Assembly (NCBI GenBank): GCA_900471605.1
Contig: UCEY01000028.1
Span: 1 to 64,000 of the forward strand
Source of the DNA: Hyphomicrobiales bacterium
GTDB lineage: Bacteria; Pseudomonadota; Alphaproteobacteria; Rhizobiales; Rhizobiaceae
DNA length: 64,000 nucleotides
Reading direction: 5' to 3'
A program made the translations under genes and the position numbers. The notes beneath the pieces are model-generated. The model saw only the letters and a program-made list of their open reading frames with translations, was not told the DNA's origin and did no database searches. Positions 35,330 to 43,509 of the stretch are shown here, in pieces (the stretch's first letter is position 1; the number at the start of each line of letters is the position of its first letter).

Positions 35330-36187
35330 ATGGTCCCCTTGAAGACCCGACTAACGATTACCCAACGGATGACGGTAACATCCGTCTACATCAACCGGTT
35401 GGTAAAACGACGCCTTCCAAAATCTGACTTTGATGCCAAATCGATTCCACGCCAGCAGGTGCGTCGTTTACGGCTTCTCGCCTACCGTGGATCTGCGCTT
35501 CACCCTGCGTGGAGTAGCCTGGATCGCGGTCGCCGCAGTGCGGCATGCCGCTTCGAGTGGGCACGGCTTCAGATATTCATGGCAGCCGAAGTCCTTCCGC
35601 GTCTCCATGAACTGGGTACCGATCTATTCTTTCTGACGCTTGCTGATAAGCGCTGGCGAGTAGCGCCGACGGCGGCCGGCAATGCCTTCGTTCGTCCTCG
35701 TCGGAAGTTCCGCGCAGCGATCCAGTCACTTCGGGACCAAGGGTTCAAGCCCGTATTTGTTGTCGCTTACGAAATGTCCGGCGACCGCAATCTCGACGGA
35801 AATTACGCCTTCGAACCGCATGCCCATGTCTTGATAGGTGGCGTCCCTAAATCGGCCTTGAAAGCTGCATTTCGCGTGCGGCTCCCGCGCGCTGCTCGTG
35901 GCCGCGACAAACCGGTCAAAGCACCATCGGTTCCGGCTTCTGAGATCGGAAATATCCTCGGCTACCTCACCAAAATGAAAGCCCAAGATCGAGTCGAATT
36001 CGTCCGTTCCGACGGACGTCGTGACCGCGCACCAAACCGCATGCCTCTCGAACAAGAAATCCTTTGGCTTCGCTGCATGGCGGCGATGCCGATTACGCAG
36101 GTGATCCAATTCGGCGGCTTCACCGAGTCGATCACATCGCGCTTCACTCATCGCCAAATGGCAACCATGATCGGAGAAATGGAATGA
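35330..36187 (+). CDS. HUH endonuclease, rolling-circle Rep-like protein
   Basis: A 285-residue protein from ATG 35330, which has GGAGAG just upstream; a GTG six codons earlier is in frame. The three marks of a single-tyrosine HUH enzyme are visible: motif I FFLTLADKRW (100-109), motif II PHAHVLIGG (His164, His166, metal ligands) and motif III ILGYLTKM (Tyr212, candidate nucleophile). The basic N terminus has no known domain. It would nick one strand at the element's origin and stay covalently bound. The stop overlaps the next gene by ATGA, so the two are co-translated. Confidence 0.75.
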   Translation: MVPLKTRLTITQRMTVTSVYINRLVKRRLPKSDFDAKSIPRQQVRRLRLLAYRGSALHPAWSSLDRGRRSAACRFEWARLQIFMAAEVLPRLHELGTDLFFLTLADKRWRVAPTAAGNAFVRPRRKFRAAIQSLRDQGFKPVFVVAYEMSGDRNLDGNYAFEPHAHVLIGGVPKSALKAAFRVRLPRAARGRDKPVKAPSVPASEIGNILGYLTKMKAQDRVEFVRSDGRRDRAPNRMPLEQEILWLRCMAAMPITQVIQFGGFTESITSRFTHRQMATMIGEME

Positions 36188-38073
36188 AAACTGTAACGGA
36201 ATCCGATGTTGAACGCTTTGAACGGCAGATTAAGCGGGGATTAAGGGGCGGTGTCAAAAAGGGGTTGACAACTGCACCTCATGGCAATGCGAAATCCCGC
36301 CCTTCAGGGAAAGTGGGCCTAGGCCCAATTTCTGAGCCATCGAAGAAAGCAAGCGCGGCTCTTAAGGCCACCGGCCTACCCACAAAAAAGTCGGGCCTAG
36401 GCCCAGTTTCCAACGAGGTGGAAAGCGCTAGCCGGGCGTCGGTAAAAGACTTGGTCATCGAGTGCGTAGGTGGCGATGATGGCCTGATCTACTACCTATT
36501 CACCGCAAAAGGCGAGGAGCTTGTGCTCCCCGCTACCGATGTCGTCGGTCCCCAGCAGAAAGTTTTCGCTGAGCTGACAAAGATCAGGATTGTGGCAAGC
36601 GCGAGAAAGGACCGGGACGAAATCAAAGCAAAAATCGAGGCGGCCAAGTCGGGTACATCAACTGTTGCGACGATCCCGGGCTATGAGCGAGCTACCCGCC
36701 CCCGATACTTTGTCTACGGTGACGGTCATGTGATTCTCGGCGAGCGTCTGCTTAGAATCCACCCTCGCACTTCCGGCAACCAGACTTTCGAGAGAGCTGG
36801 CAGCCTCGAGGCCTATGAAACTGGTGTCGCGCCTGTTTTACGCAATCAAGCCATCCCTCTGACTGTATTTTTCTTCGGGTTGTCGCAGGTGATCAAGCCA
36901 TTTGCACAAGCCGCCGGAATCAACGCCGAAAACATGATGATGGACCTCGTAGGCAAGAGCACGAACTATAAAACTGCTCTCACGTCCACTGTCGCCGGCT
37001 CAATCTGGGGTAAGCCTGATAGGGTGGGCGGCTATTCCCACAGATGGAATATGTCCGCGCAGAAGATCGAGGAGTTCTTCAAGGACCACAATAATCACCT
37101 GCTGATCCTCGATGAGGCAACTCTCGCTGACAAGGATCCGAAAAAGCGGGGTGACGTCATCTTGAATGTTGTCCATCGCCTTTCATCCGGCGAGAGCCGT
37201 GCCAGAACTGGCGAGGCCGTCACAGGACATTCGCTGACGATGTTGTCGAATTCGAACGAGCCGATGAGGACAATCTTAGCCGCAGGTGAGGATGTAATCG
37301 AGGCGCTGGAAGTCCGTTTGATATCCTTCAAGCTACCGACTCGCGAGACGGGCTTTTTTGACAGCGTTCCGGAGGAGTTTTCATCGATAGGTGCAGCTAT
37401 GAATCAGATCTTCGCGACCACCCAAACAAACCATGGGCTGCTGGCACGGAAGTTGATCCTTGAAGTTCTCGGCTATGTTCGCCGAGATCATGATGGCTTG
37501 GTCGAAGTGATAAAGACAGCGTTCGACAAATTCATGAGAGCCGCAGGCCAAAGCGAAGCTGACATGGCGACGTTGCCCTATCGGCGGGTGCAGTCATTCG
37601 CTCTGGCATACGCCACTGCGGTGGTTGCGTTCAAAACGAAGACCCTCCACAAAAAGCATTGGGGTCGCGTCAAGCGCACCCTTCTGCGAGCTTGGAACGA
37701 GCATGCCAACGCGCAGAAGACCGATGGCGATCCTCGCTTCAACGACTACATGACCGATCCGTCTCACGTCTTCGCCGATGCGCGAGGGAGCGGAAAACCC
37801 GAGATCTCGGACAAAGCATTCAAAAAGATCGACGGGATCGTGTTCACGGGGAAGGACAATAAACCGTGCCTCGCAGTACCCGTCCATGCCATGGCCAAGC
37901 TGAAGTACTCTGCAGCGAAGCTCAAGCAGCTCAAAAAAGACGAGATTCTCCGGGCCGGGGGGAACCTTCAAAGCAAGCTGCGATTGCGCAGGGTCGGGAA
38001 TGATGAAAAGCGCGACGTTTTCTACGTCTTCAGGCTAACAGCAGTCTCCTCTCGAACGCCATTTAAGGAGTGA
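36184..38073 (+). CDS. DUF927-type helicase/ATPase
   Basis: A 629-residue protein starting in the ATGA overlap with the HUH gene. Residues 1-80 form a low-complexity basic linker with two GLGP(I/V)S repeats. The DUF927 ATPase domain spans about 170-560. It has a P-loop LVGKSTNYKTAL (256-266), in which Lys-Thr are kept but the usual Gly is replaced, and Walker B HLLILDEATLAD (305-316). LTMLSNSNEPM resembles a sensor-1 segment. DUF927 proteins are presumed helicases of P4-like replication modules. Its 5' end contains the right arm of the inverted repeat and two GGGCCTAGGCCC palindromes. Confidence 0.75.
   Translation: MKTVTESDVERFERQIKRGLRGGVKKGLTTAPHGNAKSRPSGKVGLGPISEPSKKASAALKATGLPTKKSGLGPVSNEVESASRASVKDLVIECVGGDDGLIYYLFTAKGEELVLPATDVVGPQQKVFAELTKIRIVASARKDRDEIKAKIEAAKSGTSTVATIPGYERATRPRYFVYGDGHVILGERLLRIHPRTSGNQTFERAGSLEAYETGVAPVLRNQAIPLTVFFFGLSQVIKPFAQAAGINAENMMMDLVGKSTNYKTALTSTVAGSIWGKPDRVGGYSHRWNMSAQKIEEFFKDHNNHLLILDEATLADKDPKKRGDVILNVVHRLSSGESRARTGEAVTGHSLTMLSNSNEPMRTILAAGEDVIEALEVRLISFKLPTRETGFFDSVPEEFSSIGAAMNQIFATTQTNHGLLARKLILEVLGYVRRDHDGLVEVIKTAFDKFMRAAGQSEADMATLPYRRVQSFALAYATAVVAFKTKTLHKKHWGRVKRTLLRAWNEHANAQKTDGDPRFNDYMTDPSHVFADARGSGKPEISDKAFKKIDGIVFTGKDNKPCLAVPVHAMAKLKYSAAKLKQLKKDEILRAGGNLQSKLRLRRVGNDEKRDVFYVFRLTAVSSRTPFKE
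36245..36268. repeat. right arm of the 24-bp inverted repeat
   Basis: An exact inverted copy of 35255-35278, lying within codons 21-29 of the DUF927 gene, where it encodes GGVKKGLT. The two arms bracket the HUH gene 966 bp apart. Confidence 0.8.
36314..36404. repeat. two GGGCCTAGGCCC palindromes in the DUF927 gene
   Basis: Perfect 12-bp palindromes at 36315-36326 and 36393-36404, each followed by CA(A/G)... TTTC so that 17 of 18 bases match directly. They encode GLGP repeats. They could be initiator-binding iterons or merely a repeated peptide. Confidence 0.4.
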
Positions 38074-38100
38074 GTGAAGCAGCGCGAAAATCGTAAGCCA

Positions 38101-38128
38101 TTGATTTTTCTTAACAAATGTGTATGAT
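38101..38128 (+). promoter_or_regulatory. predicted promoter after the DUF927 gene
   Basis: TTGATT (38101-38106) and TATGAT (38123-38128) with a 16-bp spacer, 28 bp after the DUF927 stop. It would drive the leader and the operon starting at 38233. Confidence 0.5.
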
Positions 38129-38130
38129 GG

Positions 38131-38178
38131 CGGCTGTTCGGCGCTGCGCTGACTTAACTCAGGCTCGCCGAGCAGCCG
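38131..38178 (+). ncRNA. structured leader RNA hairpin
   Basis: CGGCTGTTCGGCG (38131-38143) pairs with CGCCGAGCAGCCG (38166-38178): 13 base pairs including one G-U. The loop contains a small inner CTGA/TCAG stem. It starts right at the predicted transcription start, and a terminator follows 15 bp later, so a free small RNA of about 90 nt or an attenuated leader is possible. Confidence 0.45.
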
Positions 38179-38193
38179 ATGAAAGTAACCGAT

Positions 38194-38222
38194 GAGCGCC
38201 CCTGTGGCGCTCTTCTTCGTTT
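38194..38222 (+). terminator. rho-independent terminator just upstream of the next gene
   Basis: GAGCGCC-CCTGT-GGCGCTC followed by TTCTTCGTTT. It ends at the ribosome site (TTTAGGAGC) of the gene at 38233, so transcripts from the nearby promoter must read through it. Confidence 0.65.
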
Positions 38223-38232
38223 AGGAGCACCG

Positions 38233-38937
38233 ATGCAAATGCCGTCAACAGCCCCCGCAGTTCAAAATTCCCGAAACGTATCGATGCCGCACATATCGAT
38301 CCTCAACGGCCCTCGACCATCAGCGGCCGTCGCGAGATCCAATTTGAAGCCGACGATGCCGCCAAAAGCTGACGGCGTACCGAATGTCCTGCTCGCCGGT
38401 CTTGATGATCAGGGAAAGCCGCACGCGTCGTGGTTCGGGGAAGAGCAGGCGGATGCTGCCGCTGTGGCTGCCGACCTGATGGGTTTCGCGGTGATCGACA
38501 TCAGCACCGAGGAGCTGGCCGCAGTTGCGGCGAAGCTGCCGCGAGGCAAGCTGTTCGAGAGCGGCAAGGCGTTCGTACCTTTCGTCAAGCGCAGCGTCTA
38601 CGATCAGCTCGCCAAGCACTTCAACGAGGAGTTCGTAGTCTCGAGTGCTGCTCGGGTTCGGGTTGAAGCTGCGCGGGCGGCCGCTACCCAAGGATATGCC
38701 AAGGCCAGCAAGGGCGAGGTGCCACTGCGTCAACCGGAGGACTGGTCGAAGCTGATGGTCGGTGATCTCGTGCTGGCAACCGATGACCCGGAGGACGGCT
38801 GGTACGCGGCGCAGGTGATCGAGGTTGTCGCCGAGGATCGTTTTCGGCTGCGGTGGCGCGACTACGCTGACCTTCCCGAGTTCACTCGCAGCGTCACCGA
38901 TATCGCCCTGCTGCATCCCAAGCACGTTGCCGCGTGA
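38233..38937 (+). CDS. unknown protein with C-terminal Tudor/SH3-like segment
   Basis: A 234-residue soluble protein starting at ATG 38233 behind TTTAGGAGC. The N-terminal 45 residues are Pro/Ser-rich and probably disordered. A central helical part (ADAAAVAADLMGFAVIDIST, VYDQLAKHFNEEFVVSSAAR) is followed by KLMVGDLVLATDDPEDGWYA and FRLRWRDYADLPEF, which reads like a small beta-barrel of the Tudor/agenet type. It is co-directional with, and 8 bp before, a DUF3768 gene. Function unknown. Confidence 0.7.
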   Translation: MQMPSTAPAVQNSRNVSMPHISILNGPRPSAAVARSNLKPTMPPKADGVPNVLLAGLDDQGKPHASWFGEEQADAAAVAADLMGFAVIDISTEELAAVAAKLPRGKLFESGKAFVPFVKRSVYDQLAKHFNEEFVVSSAARVRVEAARAAATQGYAKASKGEVPLRQPEDWSKLMVGDLVLATDDPEDGWYAAQVIEVVAEDRFRLRWRDYADLPEFTRSVTDIALLHPKHVAA

Positions 38938-38945
38938 GGCCGATC

Positions 38946-39353
38946 ATGAAGACCGTCACGATATTGCCGATGATCGACATCGGCCCGGCCGCCCTCAGCA
39001 ACCTTCGGCAGCTCACGCCCATGAACCTCGATAGGAAGCGGTTGATCAGCGACCTCAACGATCAGCTGCGAGAAACGTTCAGCGGCGGGCGCGTGATGAT
39101 GACGCGTGGTGTACAAGCTCTCCCCGATGATGAGCGAGCGCAGCTGTTGCGCGCCGTTCGCGAGTTCGAGGCCTTCGATACGGCCAACGACCCGCACGGC
39201 GAACATGACTTCGGCCGCGTCTTGGTCGCAGGCCAAGGATACTTTTGGAAGATCGACTACTACGACGTTGATCTGCAGTACCTGTCGCCCGACCCCGCCG
39301 ATGCGGCGGTGACCACCCGCGTCATGGCGATCATGCGGGAGGATGAATATTGA
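38946..39353 (+). CDS. DUF3768 protein
   Basis: A 135-residue protein with the family's conserved core: LRETFSGGRVMMTRGVQALP, ANDPHGEHDFGRVLVAG and FWKIDYYDVDLQYLSPDPAD. DUF3768 proteins are small, cytoplasmic and common on alphaproteobacterial plasmids and islands; no function is established. A GTG at 38934 overlapping the previous stop (GTGA) is an alternative start and would give translational coupling. Confidence 0.88.
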   Translation: MKTVTILPMIDIGPAALSNLRQLTPMNLDRKRLISDLNDQLRETFSGGRVMMTRGVQALPDDERAQLLRAVREFEAFDTANDPHGEHDFGRVLVAGQGYFWKIDYYDVDLQYLSPDPADAAVTTRVMAIMREDEY

Positions 39354-39421
39354 AGTCGCTCCTGCTTATCAATCTTACGCTAAGGCCGCGCTCATCCCGC
39401 GGCTATTCTTTTGGCCGCAGC

Positions 39422-39694
39422 TCAACGCCGTGCGGTGCTGGGTTTTCTGCCCGGTTTAAGGGTGGCTGGTTCATCAGCGCCCTCGGGAGGTACGGCCAGA
39501 AGATCGACGACATCGACTTGAAGCGCCTCGGCAATGCGTTCGATAACGTCGAGGGAGGCGTTGAAATCTCCGCGCTCAAGCCCGCTGATCGTCGTGCGAT
39601 CAACGTCAGCATCAACCGCAAGATTTTCTTGGGTGACAGCCCGGGCGGTTCTGATCGCCCGAAGATTCCATGCAACACGCGCGCGAAGCTTCAT
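39422..39694 (-). CDS. XRE-family HTH regulator
   Basis: A 90-residue Cro/CI-like protein from ATG 39694. The helix-turn-helix reads NLRAIRTARAVTQENLAVDA, DVDRTTISGLERGDFNASLD and VIERIAEALQVDVVDLLAV. An ATG at 39754 would add 20 residues. Facing opposite to its neighbours, it is the only HTH repressor of this kind in the element and a candidate control switch for element genes; its operator was not identified. Confidence 0.85.
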   Translation of the reverse strand: MKLRARVAWNLRAIRTARAVTQENLAVDADVDRTTISGLERGDFNASLDVIERIAEALQVDVVDLLAVPPEGADEPATLKPGRKPSTARR

Positions 39695-39836
39695 GCCTGC
39701 ATGGGCAACATCTTGTCGTTGTTTTATCCATCGGATATATCCAACATAATTCAATCACCCTATGTCATTGACCAGCACTTCCAAGAACCGCAAGCGCAGC
39801 CCGCCCTCTCAACGAGGCGGCGGCAGAGGAAAAGAA

Positions 39837-40355
39837 ATGAACGCCTACCTTGATGCGATGCGCCGCTATTTCGACTTCTCCGGCCGATCAACCCGAGCGC
39901 AGTTTTGGTTCTACCACCTCGCTCTTCTCGGGATCGCGGTGGGCACGTTCATCATCGACATCGTGATCAGCGGGGGTCGTGAACCGCAGCCGCTCGTCTC
40001 GGCGGTAGTGGTGATCGGGCATTATATCCCGTATCTGGCGATCATCGTCAGACGCCTGCATGATACCGGCAGCAGCGGGTGGCTGGTGTTGCTGTGCCTG
40101 ATCCCCGGTGTCGGGATCGTCGCCTTCATCGCCATCGGCTGCTTCACGCCGACGCCGGGGCCGAACCGCTATGGCCTACCCCCTCAGCCCCACTCGCATT
40201 CAACCGCCGCAGCCCCGGCAGCAGCGTCTCAGCCAGCAGGCGGGTCAATGGTCGATCGCATCGAGAAGCTCGCCTCGCTGCACGCCTCTGGCGCTATCGA
40301 TGACGCCGAATATGCGCAGTTGAAGGACCAGGTCCTGAACGGCGCAGTCCGCTGA
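39837..40355 (+). CDS. DUF805 membrane protein with C-terminal SHOCT-like segment
   Basis: A 172-residue protein; AGAGGAAAAGAA precedes ATG 39837. The start, YLDAMRRYFDFSGRSTRAQF, is the DUF805 signature, followed by three to four membrane segments and IIVRRLHDTGSSGWLVLL with the conserved RRLHD motif. After a Pro/Ala-rich linker, VDRIEKLASLHASGAIDDAE and YAQLKDQVL form a short SHOCT-like oligomerisation motif. Function of the family is not established. Confidence 0.85.
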   Translation: MNAYLDAMRRYFDFSGRSTRAQFWFYHLALLGIAVGTFIIDIVISGGREPQPLVSAVVVIGHYIPYLAIIVRRLHDTGSSGWLVLLCLIPGVGIVAFIAIGCFTPTPGPNRYGLPPQPHSHSTAAAPAAASQPAGGSMVDRIEKLASLHASGAIDDAEYAQLKDQVLNGAVR

Positions 40356-40440
40356 CGCTGCGAATCTTCGCCCTGCCGCCGTCCTCGCCGGGCGGCGCCT
40401 GATTATCAGAATTCAAAAAGTTCATGACTTTGGAGAAACA

Positions 40441-40794
40441 ATGAAAATCGCGATCGGAATAATTTCAATGTTTTTGGGACTGCTGGTGCTGCTTCAGTCC
40501 TGCACGGTTGGCACCGCGTCCCATATGCTGGGGGAGCAAGCCACGGCCGATGCCGGTGCGGTCGGCATGCTCGTCGGGCTTCTCTATTTCATCGGCGGGG
40601 CCTTTTCGTTCGGCCTGCCGGTGGTGGCCATGGTCGTGTTCGCGATTGCCTCGCTGCTGGCTTTCGCGGCTGGTGCGAGCGGGAGCTTCAGCGACATGAC
40701 AGTTTGGGCCGTGGTCGCCATAATCCTCGCTGTAGGCGCTTTTTTCACGTGGCGTTCGGCCCGCAAGGCGAAGGCGGCGATGAACAATGCGTAG
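40441..40794 (+). CDS. membrane protein of unknown function
   Basis: A 117-residue protein with a good GGAGAAAC ribosome site. Three hydrophobic segments are visible (IGIISMFLGLLVLLQSC, VGMLVGLLYFIGGAFSFGLP through MVVFAIASLLAFAA, and WAVVAIILAVGAFFTW), ending in a basic tail. LLQSC resembles a lipobox, but the following helices make an ordinary membrane protein more likely. It overlaps the next gene by 8 bp. Confidence 0.7.
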   Translation: MKIAIGIISMFLGLLVLLQSCTVGTASHMLGEQATADAGAVGMLVGLLYFIGGAFSFGLPVVAMVVFAIASLLAFAAGASGSFSDMTVWAVVAIILAVGAFFTWRSARKAKAAMNNA

Positions 40795-41431
40795 TATCAC
40801 CCGTGCCGCCTTGATCGTGATCAGCCTTCTGGCGGGAGCGGGAAGTTCTCGCAGCGAAGACCTCTCCTATTTCACAGGAAGCGTGTGGGGGGTGTCGCTG
40901 CACCTTCCTACGACGGGAAAAGCCGATCCCGACGACAGGCCGCATTGCACGCTGGGAACTCAAACGTGGCCGAACAGGGGGCTGAACATCGTCTATGTTC
41001 TGACGAGCGTCGACTATATCGAGCCATGGCTGCACGTCTATTCGGAGAACTGGGAACTCCCAATTGGGAAGAAGACCGACGTCAATCTCATCACTATTGC
41101 CGGACCATTGGGCTTTGAACTGTCGGCAGAAAGCGCAACCTCGCTGACTGGTTCGACTGATCCAAAGGTTGTCGGCAAGGAAAAATCCTTCAACCTCGAA
41201 GTTGCGCTGTCCTACATGCTGGATTCACGCCGAACAGGCATCAGCACGCGGATTAAGTTCGCCGGGAATGAGCCGGAATGGTATATTCCGCCGATGGGCC
41301 AGCTCGAAACGTATCAGGTCAACGCGAAGCTGAACCGTTGTATAGCCGACCTTCGTGCCAAGGCGGCTGATTTCTTCAGGCGCGACAGCGGCGGCAAGCA
41401 TGGCGACAGAACTTCGCCATTTAGGCAATAG
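40787..41431 (+). CDS. exported protein of unknown function
   Basis: A 214-residue protein with a signal peptide (SITRAALIVISLLAGAGSSRS, cleavage near residue 23). The mature part is beta-rich, with two cysteines (HCTLGTQTW near residue 53 and NRCIADLRAK near the C terminus) that could form a disulfide. No family recognised. Start overlaps the upstream membrane-protein gene, so the two are probably co-expressed. Confidence 0.7.
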   Translation: MRSITRAALIVISLLAGAGSSRSEDLSYFTGSVWGVSLHLPTTGKADPDDRPHCTLGTQTWPNRGLNIVYVLTSVDYIEPWLHVYSENWELPIGKKTDVNLITIAGPLGFELSAESATSLTGSTDPKVVGKEKSFNLEVALSYMLDSRRTGISTRIKFAGNEPEWYIPPMGQLETYQVNAKLNRCIADLRAKAADFFRRDSGGKHGDRTSPFRQ

Positions 41432-41694
41432 TGCTCGTTCTGTGACATGCGGCATGGTCCCGCGAATCCCTGACCTCCGCACTGGTTTCCAATGTTCCTT
41501 AAGGAGCAGGGATGGCCCCAGTCTCCAAGCCTCCCTGCGCACCGAGCCCAATATTGCAGCCTGAACCCTGAAGTCTGCTGGGATAAATACGCTCCTGAAT
41601 CGCGGCACCTTTGAATTGGAACCAGCAGCGTCGCCGCCCTGATCAGATTTAATTTTCGGAGGGAACCGATTCGCGCGATGGCCATTGAATTGTC

Positions 41695-42148
41695 GTCGCG
41701 AGGGCAAATCCCCCGTCCCCCTCGAAACGATCGTTCGTTCCCCGCGAACACGCTCTCGCGACGCCCTTCCCTCCGATGCGCCAATCCGTCACAGTTAATT
41801 AGCTTCTCCTTATGGAAAAAGGGGCCTATACCCGCCCCCGCGATGCGCTGCTGGATACTCTCCTATCCACGCGCCCGCCGCCCGGCGCAGGGATCACATT
41901 AGGTCTGTGCCGGGCTCCTCTGGGATTTCGACCACACGACCGATCTCATGGAGGTAGCCGATGATCTCGTCCTTGAGGTGGTCACGTTCGCCAAATGCTG
42001 AGGAAACAAGTTCGATCCGGCGGTAAGCTTCTTTGTCAGTCGGATCGACCGGCTCTGCGAGGACATATCCAATATTTCCGATGGCCTGAATGTTGCTTCC
42101 GGCCTCGATCATGGCGATGACAAATGCTGATACTTCGTCTTTGGTCAT
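41695..42148. repeat. duplicated 454-bp segment, copy A
   Basis: Copy B is at 44192-44645, at a constant offset of 2497 bp with no net insertion or deletion. The segment holds a small gene plus its 200-bp downstream region. That region contains an outer stem GTCGCGAG (41695) / CTCGCGAC (41755), an inner palindrome AACGATCGTT and a TGGATA/TATCCA hairpin. The 260 bp before it (41432-41694) carry no gene that I can support. Confidence 0.8.
41894..42148 (-). CDS. small protein of unknown function, duplicate 1
   Basis: 84 residues: MTKDEVSAFVIAMIEAGSNI, IGYVLAEPVDPTDKEAYRRI and GYLHEIGRVVEIPEEP. The paralogue at 44391-44645 has the same length and about 70% identity by eye, with most changes conservative, suggesting that both are or were under selection. 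No known motif; acidic and helical. Confidence 0.75.
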   Translation of the reverse strand: MTKDEVSAFVIAMIEAGSNIQAIGNIGYVLAEPVDPTDKEAYRRIELVSSAFGERDHLKDEIIGYLHEIGRVVEIPEEPGTDLM

Positions 42149-42250
42149 GATTGCAGTTGAGCAGATTCGGTAATTGGCGCAACTAGCAGATTCGGTGGGG
42201 AAACTCTTGCTCGCCCACCGGGGGACACGGACGCCCGAGAATCTAGGGTT

Positions 42251-42664
42251 TCATTCAGGCGCAGCTCCGATGACACTCGATTGATTGAGCAAGGTGGCGA
42301 TGGCCGTGAGCAGTTGAGCCTCGACGAATGGCTTCTGAACAAGAATGCTGCCCGGCACTCCATGGGCGGTCCAGAGGTGGGCGCTGTCACCGCTCATATA
42401 GATAACGGGGATAGCCGAAACTAATTCGCGGGCTCGTCGTCCAACGTCCCAGCCACTGAGGCCGGAACCTATACGAATGTCAGTGACAAGAGCGGAGACA
42501 GATCCAGCGTCGCGTTCCAATAATGCGAAGGCATCTTCGCCGTTGTCCACCGTCACAACCTTGAACCCGGCACCTGACAACATTTCTTCCACCGCCAGCA
42601 GCACGAGCGGGTCGTCTTCCACGAGAAGAATTAAGGGAGCGTCGGATGGCGGGGTCACTGTCAA
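42251..42664 (-). CDS. single-domain response regulator (receiver only)
   Basis: 137 residues forming one CheY-like receiver and no output domain. Acidic pair in LILLVEDDPLVLLAVEEML, phospho-Asp in ALVTDIRIGSGLSGWD, Ser in VIYMSGDSA and Lys in LVQKPFVEAQL. Such proteins in rhizobia often serve in phosphorelays with hybrid kinases. No kinase is near it in the element, so its partner would be in the host genome. Confidence 0.9.
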   Translation of the reverse strand: MTVTPPSDAPLILLVEDDPLVLLAVEEMLSGAGFKVVTVDNGEDAFALLERDAGSVSALVTDIRIGSGLSGWDVGRRARELVSAIPVIYMSGDSAHLWTAHGVPGSILVQKPFVEAQLLTAIATLLNQSSVIGAAPE

Positions 42665-42804
42665 TCCTATAGATGTTCAGCTCTCATACCGGTTGTCCCG
42701 CAGGCGGACCAGAACGCGCAACTACCTACGTAGTTCCACCCAAATCGGCGGGCATCCCGGCTGCGCTTCTTGACTCCGCCGCACATGCTGTCAGGTTCCC
42801 GAAC

Positions 42805-42999
42805 ATGAGCAAGCCCGAACATCGCTTCGACCTCCGCAAGGACGGCGAATTCACGTGGGAGATATTCGACACCACGACCGGACGAACTGTGGTTGTCGAG
42901 GGTAAGCCCTATTGCGATCTGCCGCTCGACAGCGCCGATACCCTCGTCGACTTCATGAATTTGGTGAGTATGGTGCCGGATGGGGATACGTTGCATTGA
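42805..42999 (+). CDS. small protein of unknown function
   Basis: 64 residues from ATG 42805: MSKPEHRFDLRKDGEFTWEI, then TTGRTVVVEGKPYCDLPLDS. It looks like a compact beta-rich domain of a kind common in rhizobial genomes. No ribosome site stands out, so the start is tentative. Confidence 0.55.
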   Translation: MSKPEHRFDLRKDGEFTWEIFDTTTGRTVVVEGKPYCDLPLDSADTLVDFMNLVSMVPDGDTLH

Positions 43000-43111
43000 G
43001 CTCCATTACCGACTTAGTGCGGAAATAATTCGGGCGGCGAACTTTGCCGAGGAGATCAGTGACCTAGAGAGACAGCGTCTGCACGATGAAGGGGACAGCT
43101 TATCCTCCAAC

Positions 43112-43363
43112 TTAATTGCCACTGATATCGAGATCGGCTTCCTCCGCCGCTCGGAGGAACGCGGCCCGCGCTTCCGCTACTGGGCGGCTACCTCTCATCA
43201 CGTCGAGGAAGATCTCGCTAGCTCGAAGAAACTCTTCTCCGGAATTCACGGGCCAAGAGGAACTCAGGATGTCTGAAGCCTGCTCAGTGCTGCTGACTTT
43301 GTGCGGTAGGCCATTTTCATCTTCGTAGACCACCGGTCGACGCCAACGTTTAGGGTCTAACAT
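43112..43363 (-). CDS. DUF982 protein
   Basis: 83 residues with the family pattern: VVYEDENGLPHKVSSTEQAS, DILSSSWPVNSGEEFLRASE and RPVAEARAAFLRAAEEADL. DUF982 proteins are small, abundant in Rhizobiales and of unknown function. A second member lies at 49431. Confidence 0.85.
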   Translation of the reverse strand: MLDPKRWRRPVVYEDENGLPHKVSSTEQASDILSSSWPVNSGEEFLRASEIFLDVMRGSRPVAEARAAFLRAAEEADLDISGN

Positions 43364-43509
43364 TCTTCATCTCCGCTATCGGTGCCAGACAACGTCCAGC
43401 ATCCAGATGCATTCCCCATTCCTTTCCGCAGCTTGGGTGAGGTCCCGGTGGGTTGGCGATGAGTGGCGGGACGTCGAATTGCGATCCGATGCTCGACCTC
43501 ATCGAGCTT

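Noticed and set aside
36064..36183. Upstream extension of the DUF927 frame into the HUH gene
   Set aside because: The ATGA overlap at 36184 is a normal coupled start, and the extension lies inside the HUH coding frame.
41695..41730. tRNA-like T-arm (GAGGGCAAATCCCCC) in the duplicated segment
   Set aside because: No acceptor, D or anticodon arms can be folded around it; it belongs to the repeated hairpin element.
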